DNA of 64,000 nt from Algibacter lectus (GTDB lineage: Bacteria; Bacteroidota; Bacteroidia; Flavobacteriales; Flavobacteriaceae), in the NCBI RefSeq assembly GCF_900112395.1, contig NZ_FOLN01000003.1, positions 434,001-498,000 of the forward strand. Direction: 5' to 3'. The notes beneath the pieces are model-generated. The model made no database searches and was not told the origin of the DNA. It saw only the letters and a program-made list of their open reading frames with translations. This document shows, one piece after another, positions 32,364 to 41,832 of the stretch; positions within the stretch are counted from its first letter, which is position 1; every line of letters begins with the position of its first letter. The translations under genes were made by a program, and so were the position numbers.

Positions 32364-33137
32364 ATGAAAAGATTATTTTCTATCCTTGCCATTACTGTAA
32401 TGGTGGCATTCGGAACTGCAAATGCAACAACAATTGCAAACACAAGTACAGCTGTAACGACTGTAACTACCACTTTAACTCAAGAAGATGAAGCTCCTGC
32501 GGCAGACGTTGGTTTTCATCAAGATTTGAAAAAACGTTTTATTGAAGGTGGTCCAGGATTTATGGGTATTGTATTATTATGTTTAATTCTTGGATTAGCA
32601 ATTGCTATTGAGAGAATTATCTTTTTAAACTTATCATCTACAAACACTAAAAAATTAACGCAATCTGTAGAAGATGCTCTTGCATCTGGTGGTGTTGAAG
32701 CTGCTAAAGAAGTTTGTAGAAATACAAAAGGACCTATCGCATCTATTTACTACCAAGGTTTAGATAGAACTGATGAAGGTATCGAAGCTGCTGAGAAAGC
32801 TGTTGTAGCTTACGGTGGTGTTCAAATGGGACAATTAGAGAAAAACGTATCTTGGATTTCATTATTTATCGCTCTTGCACCAATGCTTGGTTTCATGGGT
32901 ACGGTAATTGGTATGATTCAAGCCTTTGATAAAATTGAAGCTGCTGGTGATATGCAACCTTCTCTTGTTGCAGGTGGTATTAAAGTAGCACTTTTAACAA
33001 CAGTATTTGGTTTAGTAGTGGCAATTATTCTTCAAATTTTTTACAATTACATTATTGCTAAAATTGATAGTATTGTTAACGATATGGAAGATGCTTCTAT
33101 CACGTTAATGGATCTATTGATTAGACACAAAAAGTAA
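32364..33137 (+). CDS. exbB: MotA/TolQ/ExbB proton channel family protein
   Basis: Inner-membrane proton channel that, with ExbD, energises TonB-dependent transport (or a Tol-like system). 257 residues: an N-terminal Ala/Thr-rich secreted-looking segment (about 1-48), then a first helix (GFMGIVLLCLILGLAIAIERIIFL), a cytoplasmic loop, and the conserved pair of helices (SWISLFIALAPMLGFMGTVIGMIQAFDKIE, GGIKVALLTTVFGLVVAIILQIFYNY). The N-terminal extension resembles a signal sequence and is common in this phylum. First gene of a four-gene operon with two ExbD genes; the receptor at 3-908 shows the cell uses TonB systems. Confidence 0.93.
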   Translation: MKRLFSILAITVMVAFGTANATTIANTSTAVTTVTTTLTQEDEAPAADVGFHQDLKKRFIEGGPGFMGIVLLCLILGLAIAIERIIFLNLSSTNTKKLTQSVEDALASGGVEAAKEVCRNTKGPIASIYYQGLDRTDEGIEAAEKAVVAYGGVQMGQLEKNVSWISLFIALAPMLGFMGTVIGMIQAFDKIEAAGDMQPSLVAGGIKVALLTTVFGLVVAIILQIFYNYIIAKIDSIVNDMEDASITLMDLLIRHKK

Positions 33138-33158
33138 TAATTTAAAACTGAAAAAATT

Positions 33159-33578
33159 ATGAATACTCACAAAATAATAAAAATCGTAGCTTTTGCTCTC
33201 GCGATTCTTGGCTCTATATTTGCGCTGATGATCATGACTGGCTCTGAGGCTATGATTGATAACATACTTTATATTACCTATGCTGTACTAGGATTAGTAA
33301 TAGCGTTAGTTGTAATATTTGTTTTGAAAGGTTTAGTTACTGGAGATATCAAAAAAACTTTGATGTCTGTAGGAGCCTTTTTAGCAATCATTTTTATAAG
33401 CTACGGCTTGTCATCTGGTACAGATTTAGATCTACAACCATTCAATGACAAAGGTCTTGGTATTACCGAAGGTATTTCTAAAAACGTAGGTGCTGGTTTA
33501 TATGCATTTTATGTTTTAGCAGTTATAGCAATTGGATCAATGCTATTCGGTGGTGTGAAAAAAATATTAAATAAATAA
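33159..33578 (+). CDS. Small four-helix membrane protein within the exbBD operon
   Basis: 139 residues with about four hydrophobic helices (IVAFALAILGSIFALMIM, NILYITYAVLGLVIALVVIFV, TLMSVGAFLAIIFISYGL, GAGLYAFYVLAVIAIGSMLFG). No known domain is recognised. It lies between exbB and the first exbD with gaps of 21 and 3 bases, so it is surely co-transcribed and probably part of, or an assembly aid for, the ExbB-ExbD complex. This arrangement recurs in Flavobacteriaceae as far as I recall. Confidence 0.85.
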   Translation: MNTHKIIKIVAFALAILGSIFALMIMTGSEAMIDNILYITYAVLGLVIALVVIFVLKGLVTGDIKKTLMSVGAFLAIIFISYGLSSGTDLDLQPFNDKGLGITEGISKNVGAGLYAFYVLAVIAIGSMLFGGVKKILNK

Positions 33579-33581
33579 ATT

Positions 33582-34172
33582 ATGGCAAAAAGAGCAGCAC
33601 CAGAAGTTAATGCAGGCTCAATGGCCGACATTGCTTTCTTATTATTAATATTTTTCTTAGTAACAACAACTATTGAAACAGATTCTGGTATTAACAGAAA
33701 GCTGCCTCCAATGGAAGAACAAACAGATCCACCTGTTATTAAGCAAAAAAATATTTTTACAGTTATTGTAAATAAGAATGATGATTTATTAGTTGAAGAT
33801 GAACCGATGCAACTTAAAGATTTACGTAAAGCAGCCATTGCTTTTTTAGATAATGGCGGTGATAAATCTTGTGATTATTGTAAAGGTCCAAGAGATCCTG
33901 AGTCTTCGGATAATCCAGACAAAGCGATCATCTCTTTAGCTAATGATAGAGAAACTACTTATAAAACTTATATTGCTGTACAGAATGAATTAGTAGCAGC
34001 ATATAACGATTTAAGAAACGCGAGAGCCCAGGCACAATTCGGTATGTCATTCGTTGAGATGGAAGCAAATCAAAAGGATGTAAACTGGCCGGGGAATAAA
34101 GAAGCTTTAAAGAAGAAGATAGATCAGATTAAAGCTGAGTATCCTCAAAAGCTATCGGAAGTACAGAAATAA
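33582..34172 (+). CDS. exbD: ExbD/TolR family biopolymer transport protein (first copy)
   Basis: 196 residues: a short cytoplasmic start, one membrane helix with the essential proton-carrying Asp (AGSMADIAFLLLIFFLVTTTIE, residues 8-29), then a periplasmic domain. The domain is longer than in E. coli ExbD and contains an insert with a Cys pair (KSCDYCKGPRDPESSDNPD). It lies 3 bases after the small membrane gene and 18 before the second ExbD gene. Two ExbD proteins per operon are common in Bacteroidetes; they may form a heterodimer. Confidence 0.9.
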   Translation: MAKRAAPEVNAGSMADIAFLLLIFFLVTTTIETDSGINRKLPPMEEQTDPPVIKQKNIFTVIVNKNDDLLVEDEPMQLKDLRKAAIAFLDNGGDKSCDYCKGPRDPESSDNPDKAIISLANDRETTYKTYIAVQNELVAAYNDLRNARAQAQFGMSFVEMEANQKDVNWPGNKEALKKKIDQIKAEYPQKLSEVQK

Positions 34173-34190
34173 TTTAACATTTATAAAAAC

Positions 34191-34664
34191 ATGTCTAAAT
34201 TTAAAAAGAAAAAAAGTGGCGATATGCCTGCGGTTAATACGGCGTCTTTACCAGATATTGTATTTATGTTATTATTCTTTTTCATGGTAGCCACAGTAAT
34301 GAGGCAAAATACTTTAATGATTGAAAATAATTTACCATTTGCTGATCAAGTTGAAAAACTAGATAAAAAAGATTTGGTAATGTACATTTATGCTGGTAAA
34401 CCAAGTGAGAACTATAGACAATATGGAAACGAGTCAAGAATTCAATTGAATGACAAGTTTGCTGATGTTAAAGAAATCGCTGCGTTTATTAATGCAGAAC
34501 GCGCCTCTAAAAGAGAGGAATTAGTACCATATTTAACTACAGCCTTAAAAGTTGATAGTGATGCTAATATGGGATTAATTGGTGACATTAAACAAGAACT
34601 TCGTAAAGTTAATGCTCTAAAAATAAACTATACCACTAAAAAGGGTAGTGTTGTTGGAAGGTAA
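34191..34664 (+). CDS. exbD: ExbD/TolR family biopolymer transport protein (second copy)
   Basis: 157 residues: a basic cytoplasmic tail (SKFKKKKSGDMPAVNTAS), the helix with the conserved Asp (LPDIVFMLLFFFMVATVMR) and a compact periplasmic domain. Last gene of the exb operon, followed by a strong terminator. It lacks the Cys-pair insert of the first copy, so the two are not recent duplicates. Confidence 0.9.
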   Translation: MSKFKKKKSGDMPAVNTASLPDIVFMLLFFFMVATVMRQNTLMIENNLPFADQVEKLDKKDLVMYIYAGKPSENYRQYGNESRIQLNDKFADVKEIAAFINAERASKREELVPYLTTALKVDSDANMGLIGDIKQELRKVNALKINYTTKKGSVVGR

Positions 34665-34688
34665 ATTTTACACTCTTAATTTTATAGT

Positions 34689-34721
34689 AAAAGGCGTTTT
34701 GATATACTCAAAACGCCTTTT
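34689..34721 (+). terminator. Terminator of the exbB-exbD operon
   Basis: AAAAGGCGTTTTGA (34689-34702) pairs perfectly with TCAAAACGCCTTTT (34708-34721) around TATAC. Confidence 0.92.
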
Positions 34722-34772
34722 ACTTTTATATAATAGTAGCAATTGGTAACTTACCATAATATAATTTTCAAA

Positions 34773-35477
34773 ATGAGAAGAATTAAATATGTAATCATCA
34801 TACTGTTTTGTGCGACTTCTTGTTTGTGTTTTTCACAAAATGAAGAGGTTGTTGAGACCGAAGTTGATAGTAAGTATAAAGAAGATCAATTTTATTTTGG
34901 TGTTACTTATAATTTATTAGGTTCAAGACCAACCGATGTAAAGCAAAGTGGCTTTTCTACAGGGTTTCATTTAGGTTTTATAAAGGATATGCCAATAAAT
35001 GCTGCAAGAAACAAAGCTATTGGTTTAGGTATTGGTCTTTCTGCAAATTCATATAACCAAAACCTTCTTATTCAAAAAGATGATGGAGGTGTAGTTAGTT
35101 ACAGCGTAATTGACGATGCCGATACATTTACTAAAAATAGGTTTTCTAGTAACTTTATAGAGGTGCCTTTAGAGTTTAGATGGCGAACATCTTCAGCTAC
35201 CAGCTATGATTTTTGGCGTATTTATGCCGGTTTTAAGTTCAGTTATATGTTATCGCATGCCGCAAAGTATAATGGGGATCTAGGAAGCTTAAAATACACT
35301 GATATCTCAGACTTTAATAAGCTTGAATATGGCTTAACGTTAAGCACCGGGTATAATACTTGGAATTTACATTTGTACTATGCCTTAAGTCCTGTCTTTT
35401 CTAAGGAGGCTAAGCTTGATGGAGACAGTATGGATATGCACGCTATTAAAGTAGGCTTAATGTTTTATGTGTTGTAA
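34773..35477 (+). CDS. PorT-like outer-membrane beta-barrel protein
   Basis: 234 residues from the ATG at 34773 (MRRIKYVIIILFCATSCLCFSQ), which gives a good signal peptide; the frame is open from a TTG at 34743 but that start would spoil it. The mature part is a barrel with alternating strands (FYFGVTYNLLGSRPTDV, GFHLGFIKDMPIN, FIEVPLEFRWRTSS) ending AIKVGLMFYVL. It matches the PorT-type barrel commonly found behind exbBD in Flavobacteriaceae. PorT takes part in type IX secretion and gliding in some species; whether this one does is not shown. Confidence 0.82.
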   Translation: MRRIKYVIIILFCATSCLCFSQNEEVVETEVDSKYKEDQFYFGVTYNLLGSRPTDVKQSGFSTGFHLGFIKDMPINAARNKAIGLGIGLSANSYNQNLLIQKDDGGVVSYSVIDDADTFTKNRFSSNFIEVPLEFRWRTSSATSYDFWRIYAGFKFSYMLSHAAKYNGDLGSLKYTDISDFNKLEYGLTLSTGYNTWNLHLYYALSPVFSKEAKLDGDSMDMHAIKVGLMFYVL

Positions 35478-35633
35478 TTTGAACTCTCTTGGGTTTCAAA
35501 TAAGAGATATAAATTGTTAAATGTGGTGATCTGAAGGGGAATGGTTAGAATCAAGGTCTAGTCGGTTACTTAAATCGTTAAAGTAAATTAATTGTTGTTT
35601 CGAAAACCAAAGAAGGTTCAAGTATATATTAAT

Positions 35634-36239
35634 CTACATCCAGAAATTAATCAGCAATAGCTGCGGAATTAATCCAACAAAAAAACCAAAAATCAATTCT
35701 TTAGAGGTGTGCGCATTTAAGTGTAATCTAGATGTAGCTACAGCACCCATGGCTAAGGCGACAAAAGCAAGAGTGCCAGTAATATTTATACCAAACTGCA
35801 CGCCTATAGCTATAAAGAACATGAATAACCCCGAAATACCAATCATGTGTATACTTGCTTTAAATTTAAAAATAGCGAGCGTTAAACAAGCCATATTCGA
35901 AATTAGTATACCAATAAAGAAGTAATACAGTTCTAGCGACTGCGTTGCTGTTATTACGCGTTTAATTACTAAAATAGTAATAAAGCAATTTAAAGCCAAC
36001 GGGTAAATACGTTCCCTTGTAGTTTTAAGATGAATAGTTTGCGCCTTTCCTAAAGTTCTGAGTAAAAAGAACATTAAAATAGGTAGTATAATGGTAAGTA
36101 TTAATAATGAAATAAGCTTAGCATGTAAAATTTGCTCCGCTATAAAACGCGGCGAGATATAATAATAATATGCCACGCCAATAATAGGCATCAATAAAGG
36201 ATGAAAAATATATGAAATGCTCTTAAGTAACTTATCCAT
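35634..36239 (-). CDS. Membrane protein, PAP2-like
   Basis: 201 residues and about six helices. The C-terminal SRLHLNAHTSKELIFGFFVGL resembles the last motif of PAP2 lipid phosphatases (SR-x5-H), and KTTRERIYPL could be part of an active-site loop, but the central PSGH motif is not seen, so phosphatase activity is doubtful. Its ATG overlaps the last base of the rpoN stop codon (TAATG), so it is translated together with rpoN. No function is known to me. Confidence 0.75.
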   Translation of the reverse strand: MDKLLKSISYIFHPLLMPIIGVAYYYYISPRFIAEQILHAKLISLLILTIILPILMFFLLRTLGKAQTIHLKTTRERIYPLALNCFITILVIKRVITATQSLELYYFFIGILISNMACLTLAIFKFKASIHMIGISGLFMFFIAIGVQFGINITGTLAFVALAMGAVATSRLHLNAHTSKELIFGFFVGLIPQLLLINFWM

Positions 36240-37696
36240 TATATTTTTTTACGTAATCGAGCGACAGGAATATCTAGTTGTTCTCTATATTTAGCTACTG
36301 TTCTTCTAGCAATTGGATATCCTTTTTCTTTTAAAATTGACGCTAAAGTTTCATCTGTTAAAGGCTTCTTCTTATTTTCTTCTTCAATTACCGTTTCTAG
36401 AATTTTTTTAATTTCGCGAGTTGAAACATCTTCACCTTGATCATTCTTCATGGATTCCGAAAAGAATTCCTTAATCAGTTTTGTTCCATAAGGTGTGTCA
36501 ACATATTTGCTATTGGCAACACGTGAAACTGTGGAAACGTCCATTGAAATTTCGTCGGCAATATCTTTTAAAATCATGGGTTTCAAATTACGCTCATCAC
36601 CAGTTAAAAAGTACTCGCTTTGGTAATGCATAATTGAACTCATGGTAACAAATAGGGTCTGTTGGCGCTGTTTTATAGCTTCAATAAACCATTTTGCTGC
36701 ATCTAATTTTTGTTTTATAAAAACAACAGCATCTTTTTGAGATTTCGATTTGTCTTTAGATTCCTTGTATCCTGTAAGCATATTGTTGTACTCTCTAGAA
36801 ACATGAAGCTCCGGAGCGTTACGTCCGTTTAAGGTAAGCTCAAGTTCTCCATCAACAATTTTAATAGCAAAATCAGGTACTACGTGTTCAACAATACGGT
36901 TATTCCCGGCATAAGATCCACCAGGTTTAGGATTTAAATGTTCAATTTCTTTTATGGCATCTTTTAATTGTTCTTCAGTAATATTGAATTTCTGAAGTAA
37001 TTTTTTATAATGCTTTTTGGTAAATTGGTTGAAAGCAGAATCTATAATGTCTATAGCTAATTCTGTATCGGGTGTTTTATCTTTGCGGTGTAATTGAATA
37101 CTTAAACACTCTTGAAGGTTTCTAGCTCCAACACCTGCTGGGTCTAATTGATGTACAATTTTTAAAACCTTTTCAATATTTTCCTCTTCGGTGTATACGT
37201 TTTGTGTAAAAGCTAAATCGTCCATAATATCGCTTAACTCTCTACGTATATAGCCGCTTTCATCAACGCTACCAACTAAGAATTCGGCAATATCTCGTTC
37301 TTCTTCCGATAATCTGTAGGTGTTTAATTGATTAATTAAGTGTTGCGTAAATGAAGTTCCCGCTGCATAAGGCATCGTTTTTTCTTCATCGTCGGCACTG
37401 TAATTATTGGCTTGGGTGCGGTAATCTGGAATTTCATCATCACTTAAATATTCATCAACATTAATGTCTTCTGCACTTATAGAATCATTATCATTAATAT
37501 CATCAGAATTATCTAAATCAGAATCGTAGTCACTATCGTTTTCTTCTTTACCGCCTTCTAGTGCTGGGTTTTCTTCTAATTCTTGTTTTAAACGTTGCTC
37601 AAAAGCTTGCGTAGGCAATTGTATCAGTTTCATTAACTGAATTTGCTGCGGCGACAGTTTTTGCGAGAGTTTAAATTGTAAATATTGCTTAAGCAT
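36239..37696 (-). CDS. rpoN: RNA polymerase sigma-54 factor
   Basis: 485 residues with the expected order: Gln/Leu-rich region I (FKLSQKLSPQQIQLMKLIQLP), an acidic region II (about 48-100), the core-binding domain (GYIRRELSDIMDDLAF, LDPAGVGARNLQECLSIQL), the HTH (MILKDIADEISMDVSTVSRVANSKYVDTPYG) and the RpoN box ARRTVAKYREQLDIP near the C-terminus. It recognises -24/-12 promoters with an AAA+ activator, none of which is seen here. Overlaps the PAP2-like gene downstream. Confidence 0.96.
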   Translation of the reverse strand: MLKQYLQFKLSQKLSPQQIQLMKLIQLPTQAFEQRLKQELEENPALEGGKEENDSDYDSDLDNSDDINDNDSISAEDINVDEYLSDDEIPDYRTQANNYSADDEEKTMPYAAGTSFTQHLINQLNTYRLSEEERDIAEFLVGSVDESGYIRRELSDIMDDLAFTQNVYTEEENIEKVLKIVHQLDPAGVGARNLQECLSIQLHRKDKTPDTELAIDIIDSAFNQFTKKHYKKLLQKFNITEEQLKDAIKEIEHLNPKPGGSYAGNNRIVEHVVPDFAIKIVDGELELTLNGRNAPELHVSREYNNMLTGYKESKDKSKSQKDAVVFIKQKLDAAKWFIEAIKQRQQTLFVTMSSIMHYQSEYFLTGDERNLKPMILKDIADEISMDVSTVSRVANSKYVDTPYGTKLIKEFFSESMKNDQGEDVSTREIKKILETVIEEENKKKPLTDETLASILKEKGYPIARRTVAKYREQLDIPVARLRKKI

Positions 37697-37840
37697 GATT
37701 TTTATTAAGATTGAATGGGCAACTAAATATAATGATAAGTAATAAACAAATCAAAGGTTTAGATTAGTTAGTCCTAATCAAAGATAAATAAAAGCATGAA
37801 TAATCGCCAAGTATAAGCGGAATTATCAAGTTAAATTTTA

Positions 37841-39274
37841 CTAAAACTCTGCGTTTTGAGGTGTTCTTGGAAAAGGAATTACGTCTCTAATATTACCCAT
37901 ACCGGTTGCAAACATCACTAAACGCTCGAAACCTAAACCAAAACCAGAGTGTACAGCTGTTCCGTATTTACGTAAATCCATGTACCACCAAAGGTCTTCT
38001 TCTGGAATGTCTATGGCTGCCATTCTTTGTTTTAAGATATCTAAACGCTCTTCACGTTGTGCTCCACCAACAATTTCGCCAATACCAGGGAAAAGAATAT
38101 CCATAGCACGTACGGTTTTACCATCGTCATTTAAACGCATGTAAAAGGCTTTAATATCTGCTGGGTAATCGAATAAAATAACAGGGCATTTAAAGTGTTT
38201 TTCAACTAAAAAACGTTCATGTTCACTTTGTAAATCCATTCCCCATTCTTCAACTAAATATTTGAATTTCTTCTTTTTATTTGGTTTAGAATTTCTTAAA
38301 ATATCAATAGCTTCCGTGTAACTAACACGTTTGAAGTTGTTTTCTGTTACAAAGTTTAATTTTTCAATTAAACTCATATCACTACGTTCAGCTTGAGGTT
38401 TTACTTTTTCTTCGTCTAATAGACGTTTTTCTAAAAACTCTAAATCTTCACGATTATGTTCTAAAACATGAGTGATTACAGATTTCATAAAGTCTTCAGC
38501 AAGATCCATATTGCCTGCTAAATCCATAAAAGCCACTTCTGGCTCTATCATCCAGAATTCGGCTAAATGTCTTGATGTATTAGAGTTTTCAGCTCTAAAA
38601 GTAGGTCCAAAAGTATATACTTTACCTAACGACATGGCGTAAGTTTCAGCTTCTAATTGGCCAGATACGGTTAAGTTAGTTTCCTTTCCAAAGAAATCTT
38701 TAGTATAATCTACTTTGCCATCTTCAGTTAAAGGTAAATTTTTATTGTCTAAACTAGAGACTTTAAACATTTCTCCAGCACCTTCTGCATCACTACCTGT
38801 AATGATAGGCGCATGCATGTAGTAAAATCCGTTTTCGTTAAAATATTTATGGATAGCGAAAGATAATGATGAGCGTAAACGCATTACAGCACTAAACGTA
38901 TTAGTTCTGGTGCGTAAATGAGCATTTTCTCTTAAAAACTCAAAAGAGTGTTTTTTAGGTTGAATAGGGTAGGTTTCCGGATCGGAATCTCCTAGAACTT
39001 CTAAATGTTTTACCTGAATTTCAACTTTTTGACCTTTACCTTGGCTTTCTACTAATTCTCCTTTTACATGTATTGCGGCACCTGTGGTTACGCGTTTTAA
39101 AAGGGCTTCATCAAAGTTTTCAAAATCTACAACACATTGTATATTATTTATTGTTGAACCATCATTTAAGGCAATAAAGCGATTTGCTCTAAAGGTTCTA
39201 ACCCAGCCTTTTATTTCAACTTCAAGTAAAGAAGTGTTTTGCGATAGTAATTCTGAAACTGTAGGTGATTGCAT
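37841..39274 (-). CDS. asnS: Asparaginyl-tRNA synthetase
   Basis: Class II synthetase charging tRNA-Asn. 477 residues: an N-terminal OB fold ([32 protein letters not shown]) and the catalytic core with [14 protein letters not shown], motif 2 ([21 protein letters not shown]) and motif 3 ([15 protein letters not shown]). The absence of an AspS-type insertion and the full match to bacterial AsnS make the choice over AspS secure. Standing between rpoN and the MMPL-type gene, with 144- and 114-base gaps, it may be transcribed alone. Confidence 0.96.
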   Translation of the reverse strand: MQSPTVSELLSQNTSLLEVEIKGWVRTFRANRFIALNDGSTINNIQCVVDFENFDEALLKRVTTGAAIHVKGELVESQGKGQKVEIQVKHLEVLGDSDPETYPIQPKKHSFEFLRENAHLRTRTNTFSAVMRLRSSLSFAIHKYFNENGFYYMHAPIITGSDAEGAGEMFKVSSLDNKNLPLTEDGKVDYTKDFFGKETNLTVSGQLEAETYAMSLGKVYTFGPTFRAENSNTSRHLAEFWMIEPEVAFMDLAGNMDLAEDFMKSVITHVLEHNREDLEFLEKRLLDEEKVKPQAERSDMSLIEKLNFVTENNFKRVSYTEAIDILRNSKPNKKKKFKYLVEEWGMDLQSEHERFLVEKHFKCPVILFDYPADIKAFYMRLNDDGKTVRAMDILFPGIGEIVGGAQREERLDILKQRMAAIDIPEEDLWWYMDLRKYGTAVHSGFGLGFERLVMFATGMGNIRDVIPFPRTPQNAEF

Positions 39275-39388
39275 AGAAACTAATTTTGAACTGTAAATAT
39301 AATGGTTTCAGTACTTAAAATTCAAATAATAAATTCTAAAAATTATGAAAATTTTGAATTTATAGCTAATTGTTGTTTTAAAGTGTAA

Positions 39389-41785
39389 TTAAAACTCCTC
39401 TTTGTCGTCTTCTTCAGGGATAATGTTAATCGACGGTTCGCGTAACACTTCTTTATTAGCAATACTACGCTCTAAAGAAAGTAATAAAGACGGCAGTAAT
39501 AATAAATTAGAAAGCATTGCAAAAAGTAGAGTTGCAGAAACTAGAGCACCAAGCGCTACTGTACCACCAAAGCTCGAAATTGTAAATACCGAAAATCCAA
39601 AGAATAACACAATAGATGTGTAGAACATACTTACTCCTGTTTCGCGTAAAGCCCCATAAACCGAAGTTTTAATTTTCCAATTATTGGCTTGCAATTCTTG
39701 ACGGTATTTTGCTAAGAAGTGAATTGTATCGTCTACAGAAATACCAAAAGCAATACTAAACACTAATATGGTAGATGGTTTTATTGGTACGCCTAAATAC
39801 CCCATTAAACCAGCTGTTATTACTAATGGTAGTAAGTTTGGAATTAATGAAATAAGAATCATTTTTCCCGAACGGAACATATATGCCATAAATAAGGCGA
39901 TAAGTAAAATGGCTAATGATAAAGAAATGGCTAAGTTTTTAACCAAATATTTTGTTCCTTTTTGGAAAACTAGAGCCTTCCCAGTCATGGTTACTGTGTA
40001 ACGTTCTTTAGGAAAAACTTTATTTATTTTAGTTTGAAGATCTTCTTGGATACGTTCCATTCTATCGGTACCAACATCTTTAATAAAGGTGGTGATACGT
40101 GCGTATTGGCCTGTGCTATCAACAAAATTACTTAGCAAGTCATTACTTGAAGTTGAATTTTTAGCATAGCTTAAAATAAAACTATTTTCTTGTGAAGTTG
40201 GTAGCTGATAAAACTTGGTATTACCATTATAATAAGCTTGTTTGGAGTATTTAACTAACCCTACTACAGATATCGGTTTTGATAATTCTGGAGTTTCTAA
40301 AATCAAATCTTCCAGCTCGTTCATGCGTTTTAGAGTCGATAGTTTCATAACGCCTTTTTTGCGCTTAGTATCTATCATAATTTCTAATGGCATAATACCA
40401 TTGAACTCACTTTCAAAGAAACGGATATCGTTAACAAATTCCGATTCTTGAGGCATATCTTCAATTAAACTACCCGAAATTTTTATTTGATAAACACCAA
40501 TAATACTTAGTACAAGTAGTATTACCGAGGTAATGTAAATGGCAATACGTTTTTGTCTTACCATACGCTCCATCCAGTTTACAAAACCACCAATCCACCT
40601 TTTATTTAGGTGTTCTAAATGACGGTCTTTTGGATAAGGTAGAAATGAATATATAATTGGAATAATAAGAATACACAATATAAAAATTGACAAAATACTT
40701 AGCGAAGCTACTAAGCCAAACTCTTTAAGTAGCTTACTTTCCGTAAGAATGAATGTTGCGAAACCACAAGCTGTAGTAACGTTTGTCATTAAAGTAGCGT
40801 TACCAATTTTGGTAATTACACGTTGTAAAGATTTGGCTTTATTACCATGTAGCTTAACTTCGTGTTGGTATTTGTTTATAAGGAAAATACAATTGGGAAT
40901 CCCAATAACAATAATTAACGGCGGAATTAGAGCTGTTAAAACTGTAATTTCATAATTTAATAAACCAATAATTCCTAAGGTCCACATAACACCAATACAC
41001 ACCACAATAAGGGATATAAAAGTGGCACGGAAAGATCTAAAGAAGAAAAAGAATATTATAGAAGTAACTAGTAGAGCTGCTCCAATAAACAAGCCTATTT
41101 CGTCAACAATATTAGTTGAGTTTAAGGTTCTAATGTATGGCATACCGGAGATACGCACATCTAAATCGTATTTGGCTTCGAAGGCTTCCACTCTAGGAAT
41201 TAAAACATCCATTACAAAATCTTTTCGAGCCGAAGTATTTACAATAGCCTTGTTCATGTAAATGGCCGATCGAATTGTTTTCGTGTCTTTGTTGAATAAG
41301 AAATTATCGTAAAATGGATATTTTTTGAAAAGATCGTTCTCCAAAACCTCAATTTGAGCCATTGAAGTTATAGAATCTTTTATAAAAGGTTCTAAGATGA
41401 ACTTTTCATTTTCGGTATCTTTTACTAATTTTTGAAGTTCTTTTATGGAAATTACCGATTCTACGGCGTCTGATGAATTCTTGAAACTTTCCGTTAAGTT
41501 GTTCCAAGCATTGAGTTTTTCAACAGTAAAAAGAGTAGAATCTTTTACACCTAGCACAATTAAATTACCCTCTTCTCCAAAAACATCTAGAAAATCGTTG
41601 TAAATAATATTAACTTCATGATCGTCAGGAAGTAAGTTTGCCTCGGTATAGGTAAACCTCATATTATCCCATTGCTGGCTGAAGAAAATTGTTGTAGCCA
41701 GAATAGCTACAAGTATAATAATTTTATTGCGTAAAATAACTCTAGCAATAACGTCCCAAAAGTCCTTTGTAAAAAGTTTAAGCAT
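39389..41785 (-). CDS. RND superfamily (MMPL-type) transporter
   Basis: 798 residues, two repeats of helix plus large periplasmic loop plus helix bundle, as in MMPL and hopanoid/lipid exporters rather than the longer drug-efflux RND pumps. Landmarks: the second helix group FFFFFRSFRATFISLIVVCIGVMWTLGIIGLL, GIPNCIFLINKYQHE, and the second-half Asp-containing segment FSIAFGISVDDTIHFLAKYRQE. It lies 47 bases downstream of an outer-membrane barrel gene on the same strand, suggesting a partner in lipid or outer-membrane transport. The substrate is not known. Confidence 0.9.
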   Translation of the reverse strand: MLKLFTKDFWDVIARVILRNKIIILVAILATTIFFSQQWDNMRFTYTEANLLPDDHEVNIIYNDFLDVFGEEGNLIVLGVKDSTLFTVEKLNAWNNLTESFKNSSDAVESVISIKELQKLVKDTENEKFILEPFIKDSITSMAQIEVLENDLFKKYPFYDNFLFNKDTKTIRSAIYMNKAIVNTSARKDFVMDVLIPRVEAFEAKYDLDVRISGMPYIRTLNSTNIVDEIGLFIGAALLVTSIIFFFFFRSFRATFISLIVVCIGVMWTLGIIGLLNYEITVLTALIPPLIIVIGIPNCIFLINKYQHEVKLHGNKAKSLQRVITKIGNATLMTNVTTACGFATFILTESKLLKEFGLVASLSILSIFILCILIIPIIYSFLPYPKDRHLEHLNKRWIGGFVNWMERMVRQKRIAIYITSVILLVLSIIGVYQIKISGSLIEDMPQESEFVNDIRFFESEFNGIMPLEIMIDTKRKKGVMKLSTLKRMNELEDLILETPELSKPISVVGLVKYSKQAYYNGNTKFYQLPTSQENSFILSYAKNSTSSNDLLSNFVDSTGQYARITTFIKDVGTDRMERIQEDLQTKINKVFPKERYTVTMTGKALVFQKGTKYLVKNLAISLSLAILLIALFMAYMFRSGKMILISLIPNLLPLVITAGLMGYLGVPIKPSTILVFSIAFGISVDDTIHFLAKYRQELQANNWKIKTSVYGALRETGVSMFYTSIVLFFGFSVFTISSFGGTVALGALVSATLLFAMLSNLLLLPSLLLSLERSIANKEVLREPSINIIPEEDDKEEF

Positions 41786-41832
41786 GCTCTATTTAAAAGA
41801 TGCGCAAAGGTAGAAAAAAGCAGCAGATTACC

